10,466 bases of DNA from Armatimonadota bacterium (GTDB lineage Bacteria; Armatimonadota; Fimbriimonadia; Fimbriimonadales; ATM1), in contig RFHN01000200.1 in assembly GCA_003695835.1 (NCBI GenBank), forward strand, positions 1-10,466, in the 5' to 3' direction. This document shows positions 1 to 6,661 of the stretch, one piece after another (positions within the stretch are counted from its first letter, which is position 1; every line of letters starts with the position of its first letter). The notes below the pieces were generated by a model. That model was not told where the DNA came from. It did no database searches and saw only the letters and a program-made list of their open reading frames with translations. The translations under genes and the position numbers were made by a program.

Positions 1-2
1 GG

Positions 3-143
3 GCTGAGATTCTTCAGAAGATTGCCGAGCAGTCTGGACTGAAGAGCCGCGATTGGGAGCCCGAAATCGCGCGTGCCATCGAGGTGCTGAACGAGTTGGA
101 CTGGCCTCATCCTCGCACCTTTACTTTCCTCGCGCAGGAGTGA
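3..143 (+). CDS. C-terminal end of an unidentified protein (5' end outside window)
   Basis: An open frame runs in from the window edge and ends at TGA 141-143, giving 46 residues that finish in PHPRTFTFLAQE. The stretch is charged and probably helical (SRDWEPEIARAIEVLNEL), followed by a short aromatic tail. I do not recognise a family from this fragment. It is likely real because the rpoN start codon follows its stop directly (TGA then GTG) and the rpoN Shine-Dalgarno-like AGGAG (136-140) lies in its last codons, an arrangement typical of translationally coupled genes. It is therefore probably co-transcribed with rpoN. It does not look like the end of LptB, which precedes rpoN in many proteobacteria. 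Confidence 0.6.
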   Translation, partial: AEILQKIAEQSGLKSRDWEPEIARAIEVLNELDWPHPRTFTFLAQE

Positions 144-1556
144 GTGTGGAACGCCTACCCTGTGGCGGCAGAGCGATGGGGCCACAGGCAGGGACAGGAA
201 CAGAGGCAGGAACTACGCCAACGGCTTGGCACGGATCCGCGCCTTGTCCTCTCCGCGCACGTCCTGGAAGCGACGCGGACCGAACTCGCAGACCTGATCC
301 GCCAGGAGGCAGCAGCGAACCCGGCGCTCGAAGCGATTGACCTCGAGGATGCGCCAACCGACGAGGAGATCTTCCGGAAGCTCGAGCTAGAGACGCCGTA
401 CACCGGAGAAGACGAAGTCGAGGCGTACCGATCACAGATCAACAATCCCGACGAGCAGAGCTCTTGGATTGACTTTCTCGCCGCGCCGCCCTCCCTCAAG
501 GAGCACGTTCTCGCCCAGCTCTTGGGGCTTGTTCCCGTAAGGCTCGCCCCCCTCGCGCATACGGTCGTAGACTGCCTTGGCTCGAAAGGGTATCTCGAGG
601 TGCCGCCGGAAGAGATCGCACTCGAGGCGGACGCGCCGGTCGAGGACGTTCGCGAAGTGGTTCAGCTGCTCCAAACCTGCGATCCGCCGGGTGTGGGCGC
701 GTACGACCTTCGCGAGTGCCTGCTGATACAGCTGAGGGACCGCAAAGACGATCTCGGGCGGCTGGCGTACCAAATGGTCGACCGCTGTTGGCGGAACCTC
801 CGAACCCTGCGATTTGACAAAGTTGCCACAACATTGAAAGTAGACCGGGAGACGGTTTCCGAGGCGCTTCAAGAGCTATCCAGCCTGACCCCGTACCCCG
901 GAGAAGCGTTCGCGTCTCGCTCGCGATTCCATAGAGAGGCGCTGCCCGCGATCGCTCCGGACGTGATTTACCGGCGGACGCGCAACGGGATGACGATCGA
1001 AGTGGTCGGCGCCGAGTCCTGGTGCCTGAGGTTGAGCCGATGGTACGCGGAGCAGTTTCGCAAGCTGCGCAAGGACCCGAACGCCGATCCGGAAGAGAGG
1101 AAACTTGTGGAGGTGTTCGTGCGGAGAGCGCTCGACCTGATTCGCAGCGTCAAGCAGCGGCAGAGAACGCTCTACTCGATCTCGGAAGCCCTGCTCAAGG
1201 CGCAGTTTGCGTTCATCAACACGGGCGACTACCTGCTGTTGAAGCCGCTGATGAGGAAGGAGATTGCGAAGGCGTGCGGAATGCATTTGGCGACCGTCAG
1301 CCGGGCGACGAGCAACAAGATGGTCCAGCTCCCAACGGGAGAGACGATCCCCTTCGAAGTCTTCTTCCAGCACAAACTGAGAGTTCAGAAGATCATCGAA
1401 GGCATGCTGGCCGCGGAGGATCCCAACGACCCACTGACCGATGCCGAGATCTCGGCTCGACTGAAGGAGATGGGCATCAAGCTGGCGCGGCGAACCGTCG
1501 CGAAGTACCGAGAGCGCATCGTCGGGGTCGGGAGCCGACGTCGCCGAATGGCTTAA
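144..1556 (+). CDS. rpoN: RNA polymerase sigma-54 factor RpoN
   Basis: The 470-aa product is the alternative sigma factor that directs RNA polymerase to -24/-12 promoters and needs AAA+ enhancer-binding activators to melt DNA. Region I, where activators act, is the Q-containing helical segment at about residues 19-63, ending in ANPALE. An acidic region II linker follows (about 65-105). The core-binding domain contains the hallmark DPPGVGAYDLRECL (180-193). The helix-turn-helix reads MHLATVSRATSNK from residue 380, and the RpoN box ARRTVAKYRE, which reads the -24 element, is at 448-457, with a basic tail after it. Length is normal for the family (about 430-500 aa). The GTG start at 144 directly follows the upstream stop; its AGGAG is only 3 nt away, and an in-frame GTG at 162 is an alternative. 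Region I is poorer in glutamine than usual and the helix-turn-helix departs from the common MHESTVSR. No activator gene is nearby. Confidence 0.96.
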   Translation: MWNAYPVAAERWGHRQGQEQRQELRQRLGTDPRLVLSAHVLEATRTELADLIRQEAAANPALEAIDLEDAPTDEEIFRKLELETPYTGEDEVEAYRSQINNPDEQSSWIDFLAAPPSLKEHVLAQLLGLVPVRLAPLAHTVVDCLGSKGYLEVPPEEIALEADAPVEDVREVVQLLQTCDPPGVGAYDLRECLLIQLRDRKDDLGRLAYQMVDRCWRNLRTLRFDKVATTLKVDRETVSEALQELSSLTPYPGEAFASRSRFHREALPAIAPDVIYRRTRNGMTIEVVGAESWCLRLSRWYAEQFRKLRKDPNADPEERKLVEVFVRRALDLIRSVKQRQRTLYSISEALLKAQFAFINTGDYLLLKPLMRKEIAKACGMHLATVSRATSNKMVQLPTGETIPFEVFFQHKLRVQKIIEGMLAAEDPNDPLTDAEISARLKEMGIKLARRTVAKYRERIVGVGSRRRRMA

Positions 1557-1608
1557 CGAGAAAACCTCTTCCGGTCGGAATCCTCAGAGGCGGTTCGTTC
1601 GTATGAGT

Positions 1609-1613
1609 AAGGA
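1609..1613 (+). promoter_or_regulatory. Ribosome binding site of the TolC-like gene
   Basis: AAGGA lies 6 nt before the ATG at 1620 and supports that start, which opens directly into a signal peptide. The 63-bp gap between rpoN and this gene otherwise shows only weak inverted repeats and no convincing terminator. Confidence 0.6.
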
Positions 1614-1619
1614 CGAGGC

Positions 1620-2906
1620 ATGCGAACCCTTTTTCTTTTGATGGCGCTTGCGCCGCTGATGGTGTTTTCACAGGAGAGTCTGACGCTCGAGGAAGCGCTG
1701 AAACTGGCCCGCGATTCGAATGGAACTGTGGGCGCCGCTCTGCGACAGTACGAAATCGCGCGCTCCAACGTAATCCTGGCGGAAGCGAACTTCTGGCCGA
1801 TCGTGACTCCGACCTATCGCTTTGTGGACCAGGAGCAGAGGTTCTCGGGCGGGTTTACGGGTACTGGACGCCAGAGTTTCAACCAAGTTGCAATTGGTGC
1901 TTCTTGGCTTGTGATTGACGGAGGCCAGCGGAGTTTTGCGCTGGCGCGAGCCAAGAAGAGCTACGAGGCGTCGCTCGCCTCCGCCCGGCAGACGGTGCGC
2001 CAGGTGCTCTTCTCGACGATTCAACAGTATTACGACCTGCTGCGCGCGCAGGAGCTTCTCAAGGTGGCGGACGCCCAGGTGCAGCGCGCGGAGCAGACCT
2101 TAGACGCGACTCGCCGCCGTGTCGAGCAAGGGACAGCGCCGCGGAAAGACATCTTACAGGCCGAGGCCGACCTCGCTAACGCACGCGTGGACCAGATCTC
2201 CGCTCGGAACGCCGTGATCAACGCGGAAGCGGCGCTGAGGGCATCCATCGGCTGGCCGAGCGACAAGCCGCTCCCCCCGCTGGTTGATCCGGGTCCTCCC
2301 GCCAACCCTCTTCCTCCGACGCTCTCATTGGACGAAGCGGTACAGAAAGGACTTCAGCAGCGGCCCGACTTGGTCCAGGCGCGACGGCAGCGAGAGGCGC
2401 AGCGATACTCGCTGTTGAGCGCCGAGCGCGAGGCCAGCCTCGACTGGACGCTCTCCATTGATTTCACGAAGAACTTCGAGCCGAACAACACTCAGAACCG
2501 CTCGCTCACCTTTCTCGTCAGCTATCCCCTGTTTGACGCAGGTCGGGCGCGCGAGAGCGTGCGCCAAAGCAAGTTGCAGCTCGAGGCTGCGGGCCTTCAG
2601 CTTCAACAGCAGGAACGGGAGGCATTGAGCGAGATCGAGAGTGCGTACACGACCTGGGACCTGTCCTTCCAGCGTCTTCAGGCTGCGCAGGTTGCGTTGG
2701 AGGCGGCTCGGGAGAACTTCCGCGCGGCATCCGAAAGCCAGAGCGAAGGAGCCGCGAGCGTCCTCGATGTTACGACTGCGCAGGTCGCCCTCGTAACGGC
2801 GGAGACGAACTACGTCCAAGCGGTGTTCGACTACTACGTGGCGGTGGTGCGCCTGAATCTCGTCATAGGCGACCCGCTTCCTGGCGAGGAGGGTCTGCTC
2901 CGATGA
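1620..2906 (+). CDS. TolC-family outer membrane efflux protein
   Basis: The 428-aa product belongs to the outer membrane efflux protein (OEP/TolC) family, whose trimers form an outer membrane beta-barrel joined to a long periplasmic alpha-helical tunnel that exports substrates delivered by inner membrane transporters. A signal peptide is visible (MRTLFLLMALAPLMVFS), with likely cleavage near residue 17-18. The duplicated architecture is clear: the first repeat begins SLTLEEALKLARDSN and the second begins near residue 230 with LSLDEAVQKGLQQRPDL. Each contains long Ala/Gln/Arg/Glu-rich helices and a strand-rich segment (TPTYRF; WTLSIDFTKNF). Length is typical. The stop overlaps the start of the ABC ATPase gene in ATGA, so both are probably one transcript and one export system. 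The substrate cannot be read from the sequence, and no adaptor (HlyD/MacA-type) lies alongside. Confidence 0.93.
   Translation: MRTLFLLMALAPLMVFSQESLTLEEALKLARDSNGTVGAALRQYEIARSNVILAEANFWPIVTPTYRFVDQEQRFSGGFTGTGRQSFNQVAIGASWLVIDGGQRSFALARAKKSYEASLASARQTVRQVLFSTIQQYYDLLRAQELLKVADAQVQRAEQTLDATRRRVEQGTAPRKDILQAEADLANARVDQISARNAVINAEAALRASIGWPSDKPLPPLVDPGPPANPLPPTLSLDEAVQKGLQQRPDLVQARRQREAQRYSLLSAEREASLDWTLSIDFTKNFEPNNTQNRSLTFLVSYPLFDAGRARESVRQSKLQLEAAGLQLQQQEREALSEIESAYTTWDLSFQRLQAAQVALEAARENFRAASESQSEGAASVLDVTTAQVALVTAETNYVQAVFDYYVAVVRLNLVIGDPLPGEEGLLR
2886..2893 (+). promoter_or_regulatory. Ribosome binding site of the ABC ATPase gene
   Basis: GAGGAGGG inside the last codons of the TolC-like gene lies 9 nt before the ATG at 2903. 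Together with the ATGA stop/start overlap it supports translational coupling. Confidence 0.7.
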
Positions 2907-3661
2907 CGCCCATCGTCGAGACCCGAGACCTCACGAAGGATTACCACATGGGCAAGGTGGTGGTCCACGCTTTGCGCGGCGTCTCCGTGAAGGTGATGCC
3001 GGGCGAGTTCGTGGCGATCATGGGGCCGAGCGGTTCGGGCAAATCCACCTTCATGAACCTCGTTGGGTGCTTAGACCGGCCCACATCCGGGGAAGTAATC
3101 CTCGATGGGCGCGAGGTCTCGCGGCTGAACGACAACGAGCTGGCAAGAGTGCGCAACCAGATGATCGGTTTCGTCTTTCAGACGTTCAATCTGCTTCCGC
3201 GCACGACCGCGCTCAAGAACGTGGAGCTGCCGCTGCTGTACGCTGGCGTTCGCGAGCGGACAAGGCTGGCGGAAGAGGCGCTGCGGAAGGTCGGGCTTGC
3301 CGCTCGCATGGATCACAAACCGAACGAGCTGTCCGGCGGTCAGCAGCAGCGCGTCGCAATCGCGCGAGCGATTGTCAACGATCCGGTTCTCGTGCTCGCG
3401 GACGAGCCGACGGGCAACTTGGACTCTCGCTCGAGCGAAGAGATTCTGGCGCTGTTCCAGGACCTCAACCGAGAGGGACGAACGATTCTCTTGGTGACGC
3501 ACGAAGAGGATGTCGCTCGACACTGCAAGCGAATCATCCGATTCCGAGACGGAAAGATCGTTCTGGACGAGCCGATTTCGGACCCGCTCGACGCTCGTGA
3601 GGTGCTCGCCGCGATGCCGGAGCCGGAACCCGAAGAGGAGATGGTTTCAGGAGCGAATTAG
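2903..3661 (+). CDS. ABC transporter ATP-binding protein, MacB/LolD type
   Basis: The 252-aa product is a stand-alone nucleotide-binding subunit of the MacB/LolD/FtsE-like group, which powers export, lipoprotein release or other work at the inner membrane through FtsX-type permeases. All motifs are intact: Walker A GPSGSGKST (41-49), Q-loop Gln93, signature LSGGQ (143-147), Walker B VLVLADE (162-168) followed by PTGNLD, and the H-loop His200. The opening ETRDLTKDYHMGKVVVHALRGVS is also typical of the group. After residue 225 there is an unusual acidic tail (EPEPEEE, 240-246). The gene is coupled to the TolC-like gene by ATGA, suggesting a MacAB-TolC-like tripartite exporter. The permease and periplasmic adaptor are missing here: the next gene is convergent. 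Its TAG stop overlaps the stop of the opposite gene. Confidence 0.94.
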   Translation: MTPIVETRDLTKDYHMGKVVVHALRGVSVKVMPGEFVAIMGPSGSGKSTFMNLVGCLDRPTSGEVILDGREVSRLNDNELARVRNQMIGFVFQTFNLLPRTTALKNVELPLLYAGVRERTRLAEEALRKVGLAARMDHKPNELSGGQQQRVAIARAIVNDPVLVLADEPTGNLDSRSSEEILALFQDLNREGRTILLVTHEEDVARHCKRIIRFRDGKIVLDEPISDPLDAREVLAAMPEPEPEEEMVSGAN

Positions 3662-4104
3662 GCTTCGGCTTCCTTTGCAATTGCGTCCATCGCACTTCGA
3701 ACGTTTTGCTCTGCGAGCATGTGGATGACCTTGGAGACCAAGGGGCCGAGCAAGGGGACGCGGTATTCGTACTCCAAGACGGATGTGAATTCTGTCTGTC
3801 CATCCGCCGGCTTGAACTCCCAGTATCCTTCCATTTTGTCGTAATCACCTTCCGTCTGACGGAAGTCGACACGAGTGAAATCTTCGTTCCAAGTCTCTTC
3901 TTGCGTCCACTTGACGGTCATCTTGAACTGACTGATCGTGCCAACCCAGCGCGTCACTTGCCGCCGTCCGTCCTCCGACTTCTCTACGATTTCGATGCTC
4001 TTGACATCGGGCATGATCTCGGGATAACGCTCGACATTGCGCGCAATCTCGACGAGCTTCTCGAGGGGCGCCTGGACGGTTCGGGAGATTTCGATTCGTG
4101 GCAT
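3658..4104 (-). CDS. SRPBCC (START-like) family protein, RatA/COQ10-like
   Basis: The 148-aa product fits the SRPBCC/polyketide cyclase fold, a helix-grip domain that encloses hydrophobic ligands. The opening IEISRTVQAPLEKLVEIARNVERYPEIMPDVKSIEIVE is characteristic of the COQ10/RatA group (an apolar strand, then a helix with the YPE-x-P-x-V element). The tail is an amphipathic helix (PLVSKVIHMLAEQNVRSAMDAIAKEAEA). No signal peptide or membrane segment is seen, so it is probably cytoplasmic. It is the last gene of the minus-strand operon, 9 bp after the lipoprotein stop, with no clear Shine-Dalgarno. The ligand or partner cannot be told; in proteobacteria relatives are linked to ubiquinone function or ribosome association, which need not apply here. 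Its TAA stop overlaps the TAG of the convergent ABC gene. Confidence 0.85.
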   Translation of the reverse strand: MPRIEISRTVQAPLEKLVEIARNVERYPEIMPDVKSIEIVEKSEDGRRQVTRWVGTISQFKMTVKWTQEETWNEDFTRVDFRQTEGDYDKMEGYWEFKPADGQTEFTSVLEYEYRVPLLGPLVSKVIHMLAEQNVRSAMDAIAKEAEA

Positions 4105-4113
4105 GTTTGCTTT

Positions 4114-4575
4114 TTACTCTTGGGACCGCTTCCAAATCGAGCCTGACTCGTCGGTGAAGGTCTGACCATCTTCTGATACAGTTCCGGAACGCGGGTCGTC
4201 CTCGCTTTGGAGCAGGGGCGGCCGGCCGTCCACCTCTTTCGCACGCAGCGTCACGCGACGCCCCTGGACGAAGTACTCGCCGCTGACTTCAAACTCTCCG
4301 TTCGCCGTGCGGCCCCATAGGTCGAAGGTTCCGTCATCGTGCGCTTCGAGAGCGATTTCCGGCGGCGGTTGGTTGAGTTTGGCTGCAGCTTCCTTGAGAT
4401 CGTCCGTGATCTGCAGCTTCCACGTTCCGACAAAAGAGACGGACTGCTCTTGCGAGCTGGACGTCGTGTTCGTGTCGCTCGCCGGATGGGACGGAAGAGA
4501 ATCGGTGGGCGCCTGCTGCGAGCAGCCCAAGACGGCCAGACCGGCGACGAGAGCGATCAAGAGGCGCCCTTTCAT
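4114..4575 (-). CDS. Small hypothetical lipoprotein
   Basis: The 153-aa product starts with a lipoprotein signal (MKGRLLIALVAGLAVLGC), with Cys18 as the lipidation site of the lipobox VLGC. A Ser/Thr/Gln-rich linker of about 25 residues follows, low in complexity. The globular part starts near residue 48 with FVGTWKLQI and looks beta-rich; GTWKL followed by alternating strands (DDGTFDLWG, GEFEVSGEYFVQGRRVTLRA, SGTVSEDGQTFTDESGSIWKR) resembles small lipocalin-like domains that measure a size or hydrophobic ligand. That family link is only suggestive. It probably sits in the outer or inner membrane facing the periplasm. Its start codon overlaps the fbaB stop (ATGA on the minus strand) and it has no Shine-Dalgarno, so translation is likely coupled to fbaB. 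Confidence 0.85.
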   Translation of the reverse strand: MKGRLLIALVAGLAVLGCSQQAPTDSLPSHPASDTNTTSSSQEQSVSFVGTWKLQITDDLKEAAAKLNQPPPEIALEAHDDGTFDLWGRTANGEFEVSGEYFVQGRRVTLRAKEVDGRPPLLQSEDDPRSGTVSEDGQTFTDESGSIWKRSQE

Positions 4576-5657
4576 GCAAGCGTGATTTGGTCGCAGAGGT
4601 ATACGTCTTGAATTGCGTTCAGGAGTTGAACGCCCTCTTCCATCGGACGTTGGAACGCCTTTCGGCCGCTGATCAACCCCGCTCCACCGGCCCGCTTGTT
4701 GATGACGGCTGTTCGGACGGCCTCCGCAAAGTCGTTCTCGCCGGATGGCCCACCGCTGTTGATGAGCGGGACGCGGCCCATGTAGCAGTTCGCGATCTGA
4801 TACCGCGTCAGGTCGATCGGGTGATCCGTCGTCAATTCGGAGTAGACGCGTTTGTCTATCTTGCCGTAGCTGACGCCGTCGGCATTGAGCGCGAGGTATC
4901 CGCCGTTGTTTTCGGGAAGTTTTTGTTTAATGATGTCGGCCTGCAGCGTTACGCCCAAGTGGTTGGCTTGGCCGGTCAGGTCGGCTGCGACGTGATAATC
5001 CTTGTCCTTCTTGAACGCGCTGTTCCGGAGGTAGCACCACAAGACCGTCGCCATTCCGAGCTCGTGCGCGGCCTGGAACGCTTCCGCGATCTCGACAATC
5101 TGCCGGCTGGACTCTTCGCTCCCGAAATAGATTGTGGCCCCGACAGCCGCCGCTCCCATGTCCCATGCTTGCTCGACCGTGCCAAAGAGGACTTGATCGA
5201 ACTTGTTCGGATAGGTCAGCAGCTCGTTATGGTTGATTTTTACGATAAAAGGAATCTTGTGTGCGTACTTCCGAGCGCAGGACCCGAGGACTCCGAACGT
5301 TGAGGCGACCGCATTGCACCCCCCTTCGATCGCGAGCCGGACGATGTTCTCCGGGTCGAAGTAGTCCGGATTTTTCGCGAACGACGCCCCGCCGCTGTGC
5401 TCGACCCCTTGATCAACCGGCAGGATGCTGAGGTAGCCGGTGTTGGCCAGACGCCCCGTACCATAAAGCCGTTGAAGATTGACCAGCACTTTGTTGTTGC
5501 GGTCCGTTTGGCTGAACACTCGGTCGAGAAAATCGGGGCCCGGGGCGTGGAGACGATCCTTCGAGATCGTTTTGCACTCGTGATGGAGAAGCGAATCCGC
5601 CTCGCTTCCCAAGAGTTCTACGATCCGATCCATTTGCGTTGAGGTGGCGACTGCCAT
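4572..5657 (-). CDS. fbaB: Class I fructose-bisphosphate aldolase (DhnA/FbaB type)
   Basis: The 361-aa product is a Schiff-base aldolase that cleaves fructose-1,6-bisphosphate to dihydroxyacetone phosphate and glyceraldehyde-3-phosphate, or runs in reverse for gluconeogenesis. It closely resembles what I recall of E. coli FbaB along its whole length, with matching blocks such as GYLSILPVDQGVEHSGGASF (74-93), GATIYFGSEESSRQI, LRNSAFKKDKDYHVAADLTG, NCYMGRVPLINSGG and TAVINKRAGGAGLISGRKAF. Lys244 in ADIIKQK is the likely Schiff-base lysine by family position. The phosphate-binding glycine segments near 301-331 are present. The chosen ATG has no normal Shine-Dalgarno; Met9 aligns with the usual N-terminus of the family and is an alternative. 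It is the first gene of a three-gene minus-strand operon and shares a 4-nt ATGA overlap with the lipoprotein gene. Confidence 0.96.
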   Translation of the reverse strand: MAVATSTQMDRIVELLGSEADSLLHHECKTISKDRLHAPGPDFLDRVFSQTDRNNKVLVNLQRLYGTGRLANTGYLSILPVDQGVEHSGGASFAKNPDYFDPENIVRLAIEGGCNAVASTFGVLGSCARKYAHKIPFIVKINHNELLTYPNKFDQVLFGTVEQAWDMGAAAVGATIYFGSEESSRQIVEIAEAFQAAHELGMATVLWCYLRNSAFKKDKDYHVAADLTGQANHLGVTLQADIIKQKLPENNGGYLALNADGVSYGKIDKRVYSELTTDHPIDLTRYQIANCYMGRVPLINSGGPSGENDFAEAVRTAVINKRAGGAGLISGRKAFQRPMEEGVQLLNAIQDVYLCDQITLA

Positions 5658-5664
5658 GCCTTAG

Positions 5665-5670
5665 ATTCTA
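5665..5670 (-). promoter_or_regulatory. Candidate -10 element of fbaB, leaderless spacing
   Basis: On the minus strand TAGAAT (five of six matches to TATAAT) ends 7 nt before the fbaB ATG at 5657. Transcription would start at or next to the start codon. No recognisable -35 hexamer is seen at 17 bp. The only purine-rich stretch before the ATG (AAGG) is one base away, too close to act as a Shine-Dalgarno. Confidence 0.4.
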
Positions 5671-5785
5671 CTTGAAACGTGGTGCCTGCTTCGGGCCATC
5701 AGGTATTTTTGCGCGCGTCCGCGGCATCCTGTCTTCGTTACCGAAGGGTGCAGACTCGTTATGCGGAAAGGAACTTAGGGGCGGC

Positions 5786-5791
5786 AGGAGG
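5786..5791 (+). promoter_or_regulatory. Ribosome binding site deciding the protease start
   Basis: AGGAGG lies 6 nt before the ATG at 5798 (and 3 nt before an in-frame GTG at 5795). It argues against the longer open frame that extends left to 5639, because the short form begins directly with a signal-peptide-like segment. Confidence 0.8.
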
Positions 5792-5797
5792 AACGTG

Positions 5798-6535
5798 ATG
5801 GTTAGCGCATTTGTGTTGTGGACAGCGTGGACAGCGGGCGCTCTACAGCTACCGGCCGCCCTCGACCCTCACATTACCGAGTATTACTCGAAAGCCGTTG
5901 CAGCTGCCGAGGCAGAGCCGCACAAAGCGCTTGCCATGCTGGAGCTGCTGCTCGTGCCGGAGGGCACGCCGATTACGATTGACTTCACCGGTGTACCGGC
6001 CAACCTTCGCCCCACGTTTCAGGCGGGGATCGAGCGCGGCGTCGGCCTCTGGCAAGCCGCCCTCGGGGCCGACATGCCGTTCGTCCTCAACGGCACGCCT
6101 TCCGACACGGGGCAAGTCGTCATCCGGTTCGTGGACACCATCCCTACCTCGGACCCCCACACGAAGGGCCAGCTGCGAATGACGCGGCGGATCCAATGGG
6201 GACGATCAGTACACTACGTGGAGCTGGACGGCGAGATCCGAATCTCGAAGTGGGCGAGCCAGGGGAGATACTTCACCGCTGACGAGATCACGCACATTGT
6301 CGCCCACGAACTGGGACACGCCTTCGGTTTAGGGGACGTGCCCGACCGGGACAGAATCATGGGCCCGGTCTTCATCGGCAGCCCGTACGCTCGCCTGAAC
6401 CCCTTGGAAGTGGAGACGGTCATGAGTTTCCGCACCTCGCTACGGCAGGACTACGCGAGGGCCACGGAGTTGGCAGCCCAGTCCAGCCGCTCGAGGGGTC
6501 CCAAGGTCGCCTCCGCGACGGGTGGGGGTTCATAG
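5798..6535 (+). CDS. Secreted metzincin/matrixin-like zinc metalloprotease
   Basis: The 245-aa product carries the extended zinc motif HELGHAFGLGD (170-180): His170 and His174 are ligands, Glu171 the catalytic base, and Asp180 takes the place of the third histidine. A Met-turn (IMGP, Met188) follows 8 residues later, as in metzincins. The N-terminus (MVSAFVLWTAWTAGALQLPA) looks like a short signal peptide, so the protein is probably exported. A strand-rich segment with ITIDF, VVIRFVD and GEIRISKW precedes the zinc site, like the beta-sheet of matrixin (M10) catalytic domains. The C-terminus is a Ser/Arg/Gly-rich tail after FRTSLRQDYARATELA. No autoinhibitory cysteine-switch motif is seen. A His-to-Asp third ligand is known in snapalysin-type enzymes; whether this protein is active cannot be told from sequence. 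The substrate is unknown. Confidence 0.85.
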   Translation: MVSAFVLWTAWTAGALQLPAALDPHITEYYSKAVAAAEAEPHKALAMLELLLVPEGTPITIDFTGVPANLRPTFQAGIERGVGLWQAALGADMPFVLNGTPSDTGQVVIRFVDTIPTSDPHTKGQLRMTRRIQWGRSVHYVELDGEIRISKWASQGRYFTADEITHIVAHELGHAFGLGDVPDRDRIMGPVFIGSPYARLNPLEVETVMSFRTSLRQDYARATELAAQSSRSRGPKVASATGGGS

Positions 6536-6559
6536 TCCCGGGCTGTACCGATTCCGGGA
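6536..6559 (+). terminator. Possible hairpin after the protease gene
   Basis: TCCCGG (6536-6541) and CCGGGA (6554-6559) form a 6-bp GC-rich stem around a 12-nt loop, starting one base after the protease stop. There is no T-tract downstream, so it may be a weak or factor-dependent terminator, or chance. Confidence 0.3.
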
Positions 6560-6630
6560 GACACACGTCAGACTCACGCAGGAGTAGCAAGATCGGCCGC
6601 CATCAGGGTCGCTCTTGCTGTACACTGAAA

Positions 6631-6650
6631 GCAGGCAGTCCTGCAAGGAG
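6631..6650 (+). promoter_or_regulatory. Small hairpin followed by the ribosome binding site of the Tyr-rich protein gene
   Basis: GCAGG-CAGT-CCTGC (6631-6644) is a perfect 5-bp stem with a 4-nt loop, directly followed by AAGGAG (6645-6650). The start ATG is at 6662, so spacing is 11 nt, on the long side. An overlapping out-of-frame ATG at 6655 has closer spacing and opens a 42-codon frame ending at 6783, but has no protein-like features. Confidence 0.4.
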
Positions 6651-6661
6651 TGTGATGTCTG

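Larger units (their letters stand above)
5658..5797. other. Divergent intergenic region between fbaB and the protease gene
   Basis: These 140 bp must hold promoters for both directions. Besides the TAGAAT box near fbaB, it contains a small perfect inverted repeat CTTCG-TTAC-CGAAG (5733-5746), which might be an operator half-site pair or a small hairpin in the protease leader. No convincing -35/-10 pair for the rightward gene was found. Confidence 0.5.

Noticed and set aside
215..235. TGGCAC as a sigma-54 -24 element near the start of rpoN
   Set aside because: No TTGC-like -12 element at the required spacing.
432..872. Minus-strand 146-codon open frame inside rpoN
   Set aside because: Shadow of high-GC coding sequence; the plus-strand RpoN motifs are unambiguous.
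4587..5303. Plus-strand 238-codon open frame opposite fbaB
   Set aside because: The minus strand encodes a near full-length match to FbaB; the plus frame has no recognisable motif.
5639..5797. Longer N-terminus of the metalloprotease from TTG 5639
   Set aside because: The added segment is not protein-like and would cross the fbaB promoter region; AGGAGG plus ATG 5798 plus a signal peptide give a better start.
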